A stretch of 54,501 nt of DNA from Stenotrophomonas sp. UBA2124 (GCA_002329155.1 DCXY01000023.1:38817-93317); one strand, 5' to 3'. Counted from the stretch's first letter, positions 17,391-27,613 are shown. Numbers and translations are program-made. Notes: generated by a model from the sequence alone, not told the origin.

Positions 17391-19748
17391 ATGATGCTGT
17401 TGCGACGTTTTATTGCCCTGTGCCTGCTCTCCCTGTTCACCCTGCCGGCGCTGGCGGTCAGTGAAAAGGACCTGCTGCCCGTGGACCAGGCCTTCGCCCT
17501 GCAGGTCACCGCCAGCAGCCGCGACCGCATCGAGCTGCGCTGGGACATCGCCCCCGGCTACTACCTCTACCGCCACCGCACCAGCGTCAAGGTCGGCCCC
17601 GGCTTCAGCGCCGGCAGCCTGCAGCTGCCCAAGGGCGAGGCCAAGCACGACGAATTCTTCGGTGACGTGGAGACCTACCACCGCCAGTTGCATGCCACCC
17701 TGCCCGGCACCGCCCAGGCCGGCGCGGACAGCGTCACCCTGGAAGTCCGCTACCAGGGCTGCGCGGACGCAGGCGTCTGCTACCCGCCGCAGAAGCGCAC
17801 CATTGAAGTGCGCCTGCCGGCGGCCAGCGGCGCGGAAAGTGCCGCCGCCGAGCCGGCTGCGCCCCTGTTCAACCCGCTGGCCGCCGCCAACGGCAACAGC
17901 GGTGGGCTGAACCTGCCCGGCACCGCCGCAGCCCAGAACCTGCCGCTGCCGGCGGACAAGGCGTTCGGTTTCGAAGCCATCGTGGACAACGGCAACCGCC
18001 TGCTGCTGCGTTTCTCGCCGGCACCGGGTTATTACCTGTACCGCGACCGCACCTCGGTGGCGCTGGAAGGCGCCAATGGCATCCGTACCGGCCGCCCCGA
18101 GTGGCCTGCCGGCAAATCCCACCGCGACGAGCATTTCGGCAATGTGGTGGTGTATTTCGACCAGGTGGATGTGCCGCTGCCGCTGCGCCGCGAGCGGCCT
18201 GATGCGGCTCCTGCCACACTGGTGGTCACCTTCCAGGGCTGCCAGAACGACGGCATCTGCTACCCGCCGATGACCCGCCGGGTAAAGCTGCAGCTGCCTG
18301 CAGGGCGGGTGTCCTCGCGCGAGGAGGCCACCATCGCGCCGCTGGTGATCCCGCCGCTGCCCAGCGGCAGGAAGGGCGATGCGCCGGTGCTGCCGGCCGT
18401 GGACCCGGCCAATGCAGTGGCGCCGCAGCCGCTGGTGGTGCGCCAGGACCCGGGTGCGCCGAATCTGGCCGAAGCCGCACCCGATGCCTCCGCGGACAAC
18501 GCCGAGCGCAGCCAGCCGCCGGAGACCAGCGGCAGCGAAGACAACGGCTCGCTGCTGTGGGCGCTGCTGCTGGCACTGGCCGGTGGCCTGGTGCTGAACC
18601 TGATGCCCTGCGTGCTGCCGGTGCTGTCCTTGAAGGTGCTGGGCGTGGCGCAAAGTGGTGAAAGCCGCGCCCATGCCCGCAGCCATGCGCTCTGGTACAC
18701 CGCCGGCGTGCTGGTGGCCTTCGCCGTCGTCGGCGCGCTGGTGCTGGCGCTGCGCGCGGCCGGGCAGGCGGCGGGCTGGGGCTTCCAGCTGCAGCACCCG
18801 TGGTTCATCGCCACCCTGGCCTACCTGATGTTCGTGGTCGGCCTGAGCCTGACCGGCGTGTTCACCCTGGGCAGCAATCTCGGCGGCGTCGGCCAGAAGC
18901 TGGCCAACCGCAGTGGCCCCAGCGGCGACTTCTTCACCGGGGTGCTGGCCTGCGTGGTGGCCAGCCCGTGCATCGCACCGTTCATGGGCTCGGCGCTGGC
19001 CTATGCGTTCACCGCCCCGGCGGCGCTGGCCTTCCTGGTGTTCCTGTTCCTTGGCCTGGGCCTGGCGCTGCCGTTCCTGCTGATCGGCTTCGTGCCGTCG
19101 CTGGCCCGCCGCTTGCCCAAGCCGGGCCCGTGGATGGAGACCTTCAAGCAGCTGCTGGCCTTCCCCATGTACCTCACCGCCATCTGGCTGCTGTGGGTGC
19201 TGGGCAAGCAGCGCGGCATCGACGCGATGGCCCTGCTGCTGGGCGGCGCGGCGGTACTGGCGCTGGGCTTGTGGTGGTTCGAGCGCAGCCGCTGGCACAG
19301 CCGCAGGGGCGGCATGCTGCTGGGCGCGCTGCTGGTACTCGCCGCGCTGGTGCCGGTGTGGGGCGTCACCCGCCTGGCACCGCCGGCAGCAGCTGCCGCC
19401 AGCGAGGGCGCGGTGGTGTACTCGCCGGAAATGCTCGACCGCCTGCGCGCCGACAACCGCGTGGTGTTCGTCAACATGACCGCCGACTGGTGCGTCACCT
19501 GCAAAGCCAACGAGCGCAGCGTGCTCAGCCGCGACGCCTTCCGTGATTCGCTCAAGCGGGTGGACGCGGTGTACATGCGCGGCGACTGGACCAACGTGGA
19601 CCCGCAGATCAGCGCCTTCCTCGAACGCCACAAGGCGGTGGGCGTGCCGCTGTACGTGGTGTATGGCCCGGGCGCGCCGCCGCGCGTGCTGCCCACGGTG
19701 CTGACCCAGTCCATCGTCGAAGACGCGCTGCTGCGCGCGGCGCGCTGA
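17391..19748 (+). CDS. dsbD: Thiol:disulfide interchange protein DsbD with duplicated alpha domain
   Basis: Inner-membrane reductase that carries electrons from cytoplasmic thioredoxin to periplasmic thiol proteins. 785 residues, well above the 565 of E. coli. After a signal peptide (about 1-22) come two alpha domains, about 23-150 and 185-305, each with the APGYYLYR motif and a GC..xGxCYPP cysteine pair. Next is an eight-helix beta domain (about 395-645) with the redox cysteines in MPCVLPVL (Cys407) and SPCIAPF (Cys527). A C-terminal thioredoxin domain has DWCVTCK (Cys701 and Cys704). ATG 17391 follows a GGGAGGAAAG site. The next gene, TlpA-like, starts one base after the stop. Confidence 0.93.
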   Translation: MMLLRRFIALCLLSLFTLPALAVSEKDLLPVDQAFALQVTASSRDRIELRWDIAPGYYLYRHRTSVKVGPGFSAGSLQLPKGEAKHDEFFGDVETYHRQLHATLPGTAQAGADSVTLEVRYQGCADAGVCYPPQKRTIEVRLPAASGAESAAAEPAAPLFNPLAAANGNSGGLNLPGTAAAQNLPLPADKAFGFEAIVDNGNRLLLRFSPAPGYYLYRDRTSVALEGANGIRTGRPEWPAGKSHRDEHFGNVVVYFDQVDVPLPLRRERPDAAPATLVVTFQGCQNDGICYPPMTRRVKLQLPAGRVSSREEATIAPLVIPPLPSGRKGDAPVLPAVDPANAVAPQPLVVRQDPGAPNLAEAAPDASADNAERSQPPETSGSEDNGSLLWALLLALAGGLVLNLMPCVLPVLSLKVLGVAQSGESRAHARSHALWYTAGVLVAFAVVGALVLALRAAGQAAGWGFQLQHPWFIATLAYLMFVVGLSLTGVFTLGSNLGGVGQKLANRSGPSGDFFTGVLACVVASPCIAPFMGSALAYAFTAPAALAFLVFLFLGLGLALPFLLIGFVPSLARRLPKPGPWMETFKQLLAFPMYLTAIWLLWVLGKQRGIDAMALLLGGAAVLALGLWWFERSRWHSRRGGMLLGALLVLAALVPVWGVTRLAPPAAAAASEGAVVYSPEMLDRLRADNRVVFVNMTADWCVTCKANERSVLSRDAFRDSLKRVDAVYMRGDWTNVDPQISAFLERHKAVGVPLYVVYGPGAPPRVLPTVLTQSIVEDALLRAAR

Positions 19749-19749
19749 C

Positions 19750-20325
19750 GTGGTGGGCCGCGCGGCGCTGCTGTGGGCAGCCGCCGTCGCGGCGGCAGCC
19801 GGCCTTGCCGCAGGTGCCTGGCTGAGCCACTCGCTCACCGCGCCCTTGCCACGCATGGAGGACCCTGCGCCGGCCACACCAACGCCCCGCCCTGCGGTGC
19901 ACGCGGCCCAGCCCGGCGAGGCCATGCCCGCCTTCAGCGTGATGGACCTGGATGGCAAGCCGGTCAGCTTTCCTGGTGACCACGCCGGCAAGCCGCTGCT
20001 GATCAACGTATGGGCCAGCTGGTGCGGCCCCTGCGTGGAAGAGATGCCGGAGCTTGCGCGCTACGCCAGCCAGCAGGGCGACAGCGGCCCGCAGGTGATC
20101 GGCCTGGCGCTGGACACCCCTGAGGCGGTGCGCGAGTTCCTCACCCGCGTGCCGGTGGACTACCCCATCGTGCTCGACAGCCCCGGTCCGGCCGATGCCA
20201 GCGTCAGTCTGGGCAATACGCAGGGGCTGCTGCCTTACACCGTATTGCTGGACACGCAGGGCCGCATCGTCAAACAGAAGCTGGGGCCGTTCAAAGCGGG
20301 CGAGATCGAGGGCTGGGCGAAGTAG
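19750..20325 (+). CDS. TlpA-like periplasmic thioredoxin
   Basis: 191 residues. An N-terminal hydrophobic anchor (LLWAAAVAAAAGLAAGAWL) directs the protein to the periplasmic side. A proline-rich linker (about 35-55) follows, then a TlpA/ResA-type thioredoxin domain with WASWCGPC (Cys92 and Cys95) and GLLPYTVLLD as the cis-proline loop. It starts with GTG one base after the dsbD stop, so it is co-translated with dsbD and is a plausible recipient of its electrons, for example in cytochrome c maturation or disulfide repair. The specific substrate is unknown. Confidence 0.88.
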   Translation: MVGRAALLWAAAVAAAAGLAAGAWLSHSLTAPLPRMEDPAPATPTPRPAVHAAQPGEAMPAFSVMDLDGKPVSFPGDHAGKPLLINVWASWCGPCVEEMPELARYASQQGDSGPQVIGLALDTPEAVREFLTRVPVDYPIVLDSPGPADASVSLGNTQGLLPYTVLLDTQGRIVKQKLGPFKAGEIEGWAK

Positions 20326-20344
20326 GCTCCCTCCCTTTTGCAAA

Positions 20345-21100
20345 GCACCCCTCCCCGACCCTCCCCTGCGCCTTCGGCGCAAGGGAGGGGGAAGAGCGCG
20401 CCGCCATGATCTGTCAGACCGCGACCAACCGCTTTTGACCCCCTCCCTTTTGCGAAGCAAAGGGGGTGAAGAAGGCCGCTTGCACGCCACTGGCGTGCGG
20501 CCTGATGAACGCCCGAAGGCCATGCCGCAGGGCCGGGCGGGTTGGGGAGGGGTGCCGTTCGCGGGCAAGCACTGATTACTGCTTCGTCGATCACTACCGC
20601 CAAAAGCACCCCTCCCCGGCCCTCCCCTACGCCTTCGGCGCAAGGGAGGGAGAAGAGCGCGCCGCGACGAGCTGACAGACCGCGGAGCAACCGCTTCGGC
20701 TCCCTCCCTTTGCGAAGCAAAGGGGGTGAAGAAGGCCGTCTGCACGCCACTGGCGTGCGGCCTGATGAACGCCCGAAGGCAATGCCGCAGGGCCGGGCGG
20801 GTTGGGGAGGGGTGCCGGTCGCGGGCAAGCAATGATTACCGCTTCGTTAGGTCACTGCCGCCAAAAGCACCCCTCCCCGACCCTCCCCTGCGCCTTCGGC
20901 GCAAGGGAGGGGGCAGAGCACTCCGCAGCGATCTGACAGACCCCGATCAACCGCTTTTGTCCCCCTCCCTTTTGCGGAGCAAAGGGGAGGGTTGGGGAGG
21001 GGTGCCGTTCGCGGGCAAGCGATGATTACTGCTTCGTCGATCACTACCGCCAAAAGCACCCCTCCCCGGCCCTCCCCTGCGCCTTCGACGCAAGGGGGGG
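20345..21100. repeat. Tandem array of a 261-bp intergenic repeat
   Basis: Units begin GCACCCCTCCCC at 20345, 20606, 20867 and 21056, giving lengths of 261, 261 and 189 bases and a partial fourth copy ending near 21100. The first two full copies look about 90 percent identical by eye. The third lacks an internal block of about 72 bases (the part from GTGAAGAAGG to the GCCGGGCG region). Each unit contains several palindromes (GCGCCTTCGGCGC; TTTGCGAAGCAAA) and ends with GGGGAGGGGTGCC, the reverse complement of its own start. No credible gene overlaps it. A single related unit lies at 31584-31628. Confidence 0.85.
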
Positions 21101-21369
21101 CATTCCGCGCTGGTCAGGCGGCAACGGACTCCAATCTGCGCATATCAGCGGCGATCTTGCGGGTCGCCGGCCCGCCACCACCCTGTTGCGTCAGCTCCTG
21201 CCAACCGCTGCTCGAGCAACAGCCCTCCCACCACACAACGGCTGCGCGGGCGGCCGATCAACCGCTCCAATATTTCAAACAACCAATTGAAACACCGCTA
21301 ATTTCGCCGAACTGGACAGCATTGCCTGCTTCCCTCACACTGCCGCCCTTTCCCGCCCACCTCCGGCCC
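21101..21369. other. Intergenic region upstream of aroQ, nothing recognised
   Basis: About 270 bases between the repeat array and aroQ. The stretch around 21265-21305 (TATTTCAAACAACCAATTGAAACACC) is markedly AT-richer than its surroundings and is where an aroQ promoter would be expected, but no confident -35/-10 pair was found. No leader ORF with aromatic codons was seen. Confidence 0.4.
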
Positions 21370-21816
21370 ATGGCAAAACTGCTGGTCCTCCACGGCCCCA
21401 ACCTGAACCTGCTGGGCACCCGCGAACCGGAGGTCTACGGCCACACCACGCTGGCCCAGATCGACGCGGCGCTGGCCGCGCAGGCCCAGGCCGGCGGCCA
21501 TGTCAGCGAGCACCTGCAGTCCAACGCCGAGCATGTGCTGGTGGACCGGGTACAGGCCGCGCGGACCGATGGGACCGCGTTCATCCTGATCAACCCTGCC
21601 GCCTTCACCCACACTTCGGTGGCCCTGCGCGACGCGCTGGCTGCTGTGGCCATCCCGTTCATCGAAATCCACCTGTCCAATCCGCACAGCCGTGAACCGT
21701 TCCGCCAGCACAGCTATCTGAGTGACAAGGCGGTGGGCGTGATCTGCGGCTTCGGTGCCGACAGCTACCGCTATGCGATGGACGCCGCACTGGCCCGCGT
21801 GGGGGCCGCCGCGTGA
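21370..21816 (+). CDS. aroQ: 3-dehydroquinate dehydratase, type II
   Basis: Third shikimate-pathway enzyme, converting 3-dehydroquinate to 3-dehydroshikimate. The dodecameric type II family averages about 150 residues; this one has 148. Visible motifs are LVLHGPNLNLLGTREPEVYG (active-site Arg and Tyr), QSNAEHVLVDRV, INPAAFTHTSVALRDAL and EIHLSNPHSREPFRQHSY with the catalytic histidine region. The start at 21370 was chosen at MAKLLVLHG. It overlaps the next gene by four bases (GTGA). In many proteobacteria aroQ directly precedes accB-accC, as it nearly does here, with one small gene between. Confidence 0.96.
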   Translation: MAKLLVLHGPNLNLLGTREPEVYGHTTLAQIDAALAAQAQAGGHVSEHLQSNAEHVLVDRVQAARTDGTAFILINPAAFTHTSVALRDALAAVAIPFIEIHLSNPHSREPFRQHSYLSDKAVGVICGFGADSYRYAMDAALARVGAAA

Positions 21817-22244
21817 ACGCGCTGCCGCTGCATGCAGGCATGGCCGTGACCTCTGCCTGCATGCCGGCTGCAGTTGCCCACGCGCAGGCGCTTGATCGCG
21901 CCGCCGATGGCATCGACTGCAACGCCCCGGACAGCACCCTGGCGCTGGACCTGTGCGCTGCCGACCGCGCCGACGAAGCCGATGCGCTGTTGAACACCAC
22001 CTACAGGCACGCCCGCAGCCAGCTGCAGCAACAGGCCGCCGATGGCAGCTGCACACACTGCGCCGATGCCGAAAAACAACTGATCCACGCCCAACGTGCG
22101 TGGATCCAGCTGCGCGACGACGATTGCGCTGCGGTCTACGCCTTCAACGCCGATGGAACCTCGCGCAACAGTGCGCGGTCACATTGCCAGACCACCCTCA
22201 CGCAGGACCGTACCCGGCAGCTGCGCGCGTTCTACGAACTTTGA
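21813..22244 (+). CDS. LprI/DUF1311-like secreted protein
   Basis: 143 residues with a GTG start overlapping the aroQ stop codon. The N-terminus is weakly hydrophobic (VTSACMPAAVAHAQA) and may act as a signal peptide. The mature part fits the lysozyme-inhibitor LprI N-terminal family: IDCNAPDSTLALDLCAADRADEADALLN, then EKQLIHAQRAWIQLRDDDCAAV, with several cysteines (likely disulfides). Inserted between aroQ and accB. Lysozyme inhibition is only a family-level suggestion. Confidence 0.7.
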   Translation: MNALPLHAGMAVTSACMPAAVAHAQALDRAADGIDCNAPDSTLALDLCAADRADEADALLNTTYRHARSQLQQQAADGSCTHCADAEKQLIHAQRAWIQLRDDDCAAVYAFNADGTSRNSARSHCQTTLTQDRTRQLRAFYEL

Positions 22245-22297
22245 CCGGGCGTACCGCGCCCACTCCTTACCGACTTACTGCAACCAAAGAGGCCCTC

Positions 22298-22777
22298 ATG
22301 GATCTGCGCAAAATCAAGAAGCTCATCGACCTGCTGGAAGAGTCGAATCTGGCCGAGATCGAGATCAAGGAAGGCGAAGAATCCGTGCGTCTGTCGCGCA
22401 CCCCGGTAGGTGGCTACGTGGCCGCGCCTGCGCCGGCACCGGTCTACGCCGCACCGGCCGCTGCCGCCCCGGCCATGCCGATGAGCTCGCCGACCGAGGC
22501 GTCCACCGGCGGCACCGCCAAGCCGGGCAACGCCCTGCCGGACGGCCACGTGCAGCGCGCGCCCATGGTGGGCACCTTCTATGCCTCCGCATCGCCGGAC
22601 AAGCCGGCCTTCGTCAGCGTGGGCCAGTCGGTCAAGGCCGGCGAAACGCTCGCCATCATCGAAGCGATGAAGATGTTCAACCCCATCGAGGCCGAAGTCT
22701 CCGGCACCGTGGTTGCCATCCTGGGCGAGAACGGCAGCCCGGTGGAGTTCGACCAGCCGCTGTTCGTGATCGCCTGA
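22298..22777 (+). CDS. accB: Biotin carboxyl carrier protein of acetyl-CoA carboxylase
   Basis: 159-residue carrier subunit. The N-terminal helical region (MDLRKIKKLIDLLEES) is followed by an Ala/Pro-rich hinge (about 41-75) and the C-terminal biotinyl domain (about 85-159) with EAMKMFN, where Lys125 is the biotinylation site. It starts 53 bases after the LprI-like gene and is 10 bases upstream of accC, the conserved accBC operon. AccB autoregulation is known in E. coli, but no site was recognised here. Confidence 0.97.
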   Translation: MDLRKIKKLIDLLEESNLAEIEIKEGEESVRLSRTPVGGYVAAPAPAPVYAAPAAAAPAMPMSSPTEASTGGTAKPGNALPDGHVQRAPMVGTFYASASPDKPAFVSVGQSVKAGETLAIIEAMKMFNPIEAEVSGTVVAILGENGSPVEFDQPLFVIA

Positions 22778-22787
22778 GGCGCCGGCC

Positions 22788-24155
<1,368 letters not shown>

Positions 24156-24184
24156 CCGGTACGCGCCACCACGACTGAAAACAG

Positions 24185-24214
24185 AAAAGGCGGGGCCCAG
24201 CCCCGCCTTTTTCT
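24185..24214 (+). terminator. Terminator of accBC
   Basis: AAAGGCGGGG paired with CCCCGCCTTT around a short CCAG loop, followed by TTTTTC, 30 bases after the accC stop. Confidence 0.9.
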
Positions 24215-24275
24215 TTGCCCCTGCCCCGCACCTACCCTGCACGGCACCGGCGCGGCTGCATGTGCGCAGGCAGCA

Positions 24276-24297
24276 GAAAGGCGGGTTGCCCCGCCCT
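24276..24297 (-). terminator. Terminator of the minus-strand membrane-gene pair
   Basis: Minus-strand GGCGGG-GCAA-CCCGCC followed by TTTCTGC, 34 bases after the stop of the 24331-24690 gene. Confidence 0.7.
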
Positions 24298-24330
24298 CTG
24301 CTCAATCCCTCAACCGCAGGCGCTGCAGGC

Positions 24331-24690
24331 TTATTGGGCCTGCACCACCGTGCCCTTGACCGGCTCGGTACCCAATGGCGAGGACGGGTCCACCACCGTC
24401 ACCGTCTCCACCGATCCATCGGGCCAGACGATCTGGAAGCTGCTGCCCGGCGGCAGTGTCGAGAACGGCATACCACTCTGCGCGCGGTACACCGCAGCGG
24501 CCTGGCTGGCACCGGCACGGCGCAGGTCGGCATCGGACTTCACCGTGGTCAGCTTGACCTTGCTCAGCGCCCGGTAGCGGTCTTCATAGGTATCAATCAA
24601 CACCACGCCAACAGCGCCGGCGGAGTAGGCCACAAACAGCACCACCCATATCCAGAACTTGGCACCATGCAGGAATCGACGGTAATTCAT
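24331..24690 (-). CDS. Small single-pass membrane protein, unknown function
   Basis: 119 residues with one N-terminal membrane helix (FWIWVVLFVAYSAGAVGVVLI) after a basic start. A soluble domain follows containing a PPGSSFQIVWPDGSVETVTVVDP segment of beta character. No named domain recognised. The ATG overlaps the stop of the preceding gene (ATGA), so the two are translationally coupled. The soluble part is probably periplasmic. Confidence 0.65.
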   Translation of the reverse strand: MNYRRFLHGAKFWIWVVLFVAYSAGAVGVVLIDTYEDRYRALSKVKLTTVKSDADLRRAGASQAAAVYRAQSGMPFSTLPPGSSFQIVWPDGSVETVTVVDPSSPLGTEPVKGTVVQAQ

Positions 24691-25658
24691 GGCTTCCCTC
24701 CCTGCGGCGCACGCAGGCTGCTAACCAGTTGATTCATCTTTTTCACGCCCTGCTGCGGCACTGCCGCGTCAAACACGAAAGTCTCGAAATCCTGCCCGGG
24801 CACCCGCGAGCAGATGCCGCCATTGGCGCAGTAGCTGATCATCAGCTTGCTGCTCGGGCCACAGGCCATGCCCAGCTGGCAGGCGGCAACCTGCCAGGCC
24901 AGCTGGGCGAACTGGTCACCTGCCACCAGACCGGTGTAGGCCTCATCGCCGGCCGCAGCCACACCCATGGCTGGCGACACCGCAAGAAACGCCTCCGGGT
25001 CCTGCGAATGCAGCACCCGCTCGACCAGCTCGCGCCGGTATGCCGGGTCATCCTTCAGCGGCTCGCCCATCGACAGCAGGGCTGCCTCGGCCGCCAGGTT
25101 GCCGCTGCTGGCGGCCATGCGCCGCTGCTGCAGCACCTTGCCACGGCCCAGCGCATCGGCGGCGGTGAAGCCGGCACAGCCGGCACTCACCTGCTCGCGC
25201 GCGGCAGTGAGCCCGGGCACATCACTCAGCCCCATGCGCGCCAGCGTATTGCTGTCCAGGGCATAGCCGGCCGGGTCCATGGCATACACGCCACAGTAGT
25301 CGTAGATGCGGCTGACCACCCAGCCCGCCTCGGCATCACCGGCTTCGGCGGCAGCCTGCAGTTGCCGCGAATAGCGGAACAGGTCCTGCCCGCTCTCGAA
25401 GGCGGCGCGCAGGTCCACCGGGAAGCCCGGTGCCACGGCATTGCCCGCGCCCTGTTCCAGCGGCGCCTGCGCAGCAGCCGGCGCCACCACCAGCGATGGC
25501 GTGCGCTTGCCCAGCGCATCGGCCAGCTCAGCGCCGGCCGCACCCGCATCGCCCTGCACCAGCAGCAGGCCACCACTGCGATAGCCAAGCACCGCCAACA
25601 GCACCGCCAGAGGCAGCACCAGCAGATACCAGGGTTTTCTGGCCAGCAGCGAGAACAT
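24687..25658 (-). CDS. Membrane-anchored protein, unknown function
   Basis: 323 residues. One hydrophobic segment near the N-terminus (WYLLVLPLAVLLAVLGY) works as signal-anchor, leaving a large extracytoplasmic domain. That domain is mostly helical and alanine-rich, with scattered cysteines (YDYCGVY, SAGCAGF, CQLGMACG, SYCANGGICS) that suggest disulfides. Short repeats of AAAEAGDAEAGW type recall Sel1/TPR helices but are not convincing. ATG at 25658; the open frame upstream to 25703 starts only with TTG. Likely an operon with the downstream small membrane gene. Confidence 0.65.
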   Translation of the reverse strand: MFSLLARKPWYLLVLPLAVLLAVLGYRSGGLLLVQGDAGAAGAELADALGKRTPSLVVAPAAAQAPLEQGAGNAVAPGFPVDLRAAFESGQDLFRYSRQLQAAAEAGDAEAGWVVSRIYDYCGVYAMDPAGYALDSNTLARMGLSDVPGLTAAREQVSAGCAGFTAADALGRGKVLQQRRMAASSGNLAAEAALLSMGEPLKDDPAYRRELVERVLHSQDPEAFLAVSPAMGVAAAGDEAYTGLVAGDQFAQLAWQVAACQLGMACGPSSKLMISYCANGGICSRVPGQDFETFVFDAAVPQQGVKKMNQLVSSLRAPQGGKP

Positions 25659-25817
25659 GCGATAGGCGGGCAAAGAGCAGGCGTATAACGGCCATTTTAG
25701 CAATGCCTTGATGACAAGGCGCGTTCAGCTGGCAAGCCGCCCGCCAGCGGCAAACCGCCCCGCGCGGGCCGCGTCTAGTACGATGCCTGCCCTGTCCCGC
25801 TGTTGCCGTCCGCTGCC

Positions 25818-26732
25818 ATGCCCTTCCTCGAACTGACCCTGCGCTGCTCCGAAACCACCCAGCCCCGTTATGAAAACGCGCTGGAGGACGTGGGCGCGCT
25901 GGCGGTCACCATGCTCGACGCCGAGGCGGACACCAGCAACGAGCGCGCCATCCTGGAGCCGGGCGTGGGCGAGACCCCGCTGTGGAACGAACTGGTGCTC
26001 AGCGCGCTGTTCCCCGACGACACCAACGCACTGGCCCTGCTGGCCGCGCTGGAGGCCTTCGACGCCGGCCTTGACTGGAGCACCGCCAGCTTCCGCAAGG
26101 TGGCCGATGAAGACTGGGAGCGCGCCTGGCTGGACCAGTTCCAGCCCATGCAGTTCGGCCAGCGCACCTGGATCGTGCCGTGGAACCATGAACTGCCCGA
26201 AGCGGCCACCGCCGCCGATGCCGCCGTGGTGCGGCTGGACCCGGGCCTGGCCTTTGGCTCCGGCACCCACCCCACAACCGCGCTGTGCCTTCGCTGGCTG
26301 GACCAGCTGGCCGGCGACGGCGAGCTGGCCGGCCGCAACGTGCTCGATTTCGGCTGCGGCTCCGGCATCCTGGCGCTGGCCGCGCTGAAGCTGGGCGCCG
26401 GCAGCGCAACCGGCGTGGACAACGACCCGCAGGCGCTGATCGCCACCGCCGACAACGGCGAGCGCAACGGCGTGCATATCGCCGCCTACCTGCCCGAGGA
26501 CGAGCCGGCGGCCACCTACCCGGTGGTGGTGGCCAACATCCTGGCCTCGGCGCTGGATGCCCTGGCCGAACTGCTGGCCGCGCGCGTGGCCCCGGGCGGG
26601 CGCATCGCGCTGTCCGGCATCCTGCATGGCCAGGAAGGTGAACTGCTGCAGCGGTACGCGCCGTGGTTCGAGCAGCTGGAGGCCGTACAGGACGGTGACT
26701 GGATGCGCATCACCGGCCTGCGCCGTGCTTGA
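25818..26732 (+). CDS. prmA: Ribosomal protein L11 methyltransferase
   Basis: SAM-dependent enzyme that trimethylates ribosomal protein L11 at several positions. 304 residues. The N-terminal substrate-recognition domain starts MPFLELTLRCSE. Then come the linker region DEDWERAWLDQFQPM, RLDPGLAFGSGTHPTT, the SAM-binding motif DFGCGSGILALAALKLGA and the VVANILASALDALA motif of PrmA. First gene of a run prmA-DUF3426-fis-purH, an order familiar from Xanthomonas. The start at 25818 fits the conserved N-terminus. Confidence 0.95.
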   Translation: MPFLELTLRCSETTQPRYENALEDVGALAVTMLDAEADTSNERAILEPGVGETPLWNELVLSALFPDDTNALALLAALEAFDAGLDWSTASFRKVADEDWERAWLDQFQPMQFGQRTWIVPWNHELPEAATAADAAVVRLDPGLAFGSGTHPTTALCLRWLDQLAGDGELAGRNVLDFGCGSGILALAALKLGAGSATGVDNDPQALIATADNGERNGVHIAAYLPEDEPAATYPVVVANILASALDALAELLAARVAPGGRIALSGILHGQEGELLQRYAPWFEQLEAVQDGDWMRITGLRRA

Positions 26733-26761
26733 ATGGCGGCAACACCCCGCCAACGCCTGAC

Positions 26762-27511
26762 ATGAGCGACGAAACCACGCCTTCGCGGCCCTCGTTGGCC
26801 ACCTTCCTGCAGGGCCAGCCCAGTTCCGCTGCCGGTGCGCAGTCAGCTGCCGCTGGCACGCCCCCCCGGGGCGACGCGCCCATGGCTCATGGGACAACGC
26901 ACGCCATTGAAACTGTCGAAGTGCCGACAGCCGCCCGCGATGCCGCTGCGGCAGGTGCGCCCGGCGAAGACAGCACCGACATCCCGGCCGTTGTCGCACC
27001 CAGCTTCATGCGTGGCAGCCGCCCGGCTGTCGCCCAGCCGCGTGCGACACCGCGTTGGCAATGGCTGGTGGTCGCGGCACTGGCGCTGCTGCTGACCGTG
27101 CAGATCCTGGTGGCCGACCGTGCGCGGCTGGCCGCCGATGCCAGCACCCGGCCCCTGGTCAGTGGCCTGTGCGCGGTGCTGCGCTGCAGCCTGCCTGCCT
27201 GGCACGAGCCCAGCGCCTACGCCATGCTCAGCCGTGAAATCCGCCCCGTGCCGGGCCTGCCCGGCGTGCTGCAGGTGCAGGCCAGCTTCCGCAACGAGGC
27301 CCGTTGGGCGCAGGCCTGGCCGGCACTGAGCCTGGCCCTGTCCGATGCCGATGGGCGGGTGATCGGCCGCCGCACGCTGCAGCCGGCTGAATACCTTGGC
27401 CCGGCTGCCGACCCGCTGGCGCGGCTGGAGCCGGGGCAGAGCGCACAGGTGTCTTTCCGCCTGCGTGAACCGGCGGCAGGCACGGTCGCCTTCAGCTTCG
27501 AATTCCAGTAA
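26762..27511 (+). CDS. DUF3426 domain membrane protein
   Basis: 249 residues. A disordered Ala/Pro/Thr-rich N-terminus (about 1-95) leads to a single membrane helix (WLVVAALALLLTVQILVA, about 100-117), then the DUF3426 domain (about 120-249) with the ARLAADASTRPLVSGLCAVLRCSLP and MLSREIRPVPGLPGVLQVQASFRN signatures. Many DUF3426 proteins carry an N-terminal zinc ribbon with two CxxC pairs; none is present here. Starts 29 bases after prmA. Function unknown. Confidence 0.85.
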   Translation: MSDETTPSRPSLATFLQGQPSSAAGAQSAAAGTPPRGDAPMAHGTTHAIETVEVPTAARDAAAAGAPGEDSTDIPAVVAPSFMRGSRPAVAQPRATPRWQWLVVAALALLLTVQILVADRARLAADASTRPLVSGLCAVLRCSLPAWHEPSAYAMLSREIRPVPGLPGVLQVQASFRNEARWAQAWPALSLALSDADGRVIGRRTLQPAEYLGPAADPLARLEPGQSAQVSFRLREPAAGTVAFSFEFQ

Positions 27512-27613
27512 CCGGGGGACAATGGCGTGGCAGCCCGGCGGCCCACGCGCTAGACTCCCATCCCTCCTGCCGTGCCAGCCGAGCACGGCCACCGCCGAAT
27601 TTCGGGAATCTCC

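Noticed and set aside
17235..20006. 923-codon minus-strand open frame over dsbD
   Set aside because: Same pattern of His/Gln/Arg-rich sequence opposite a clear gene with all family motifs on the plus strand.
19609..20832. Minus-strand frames running through the tandem repeats
   Set aside because: They are repeats translated: the same peptide recurs with each unit and contains no domain.
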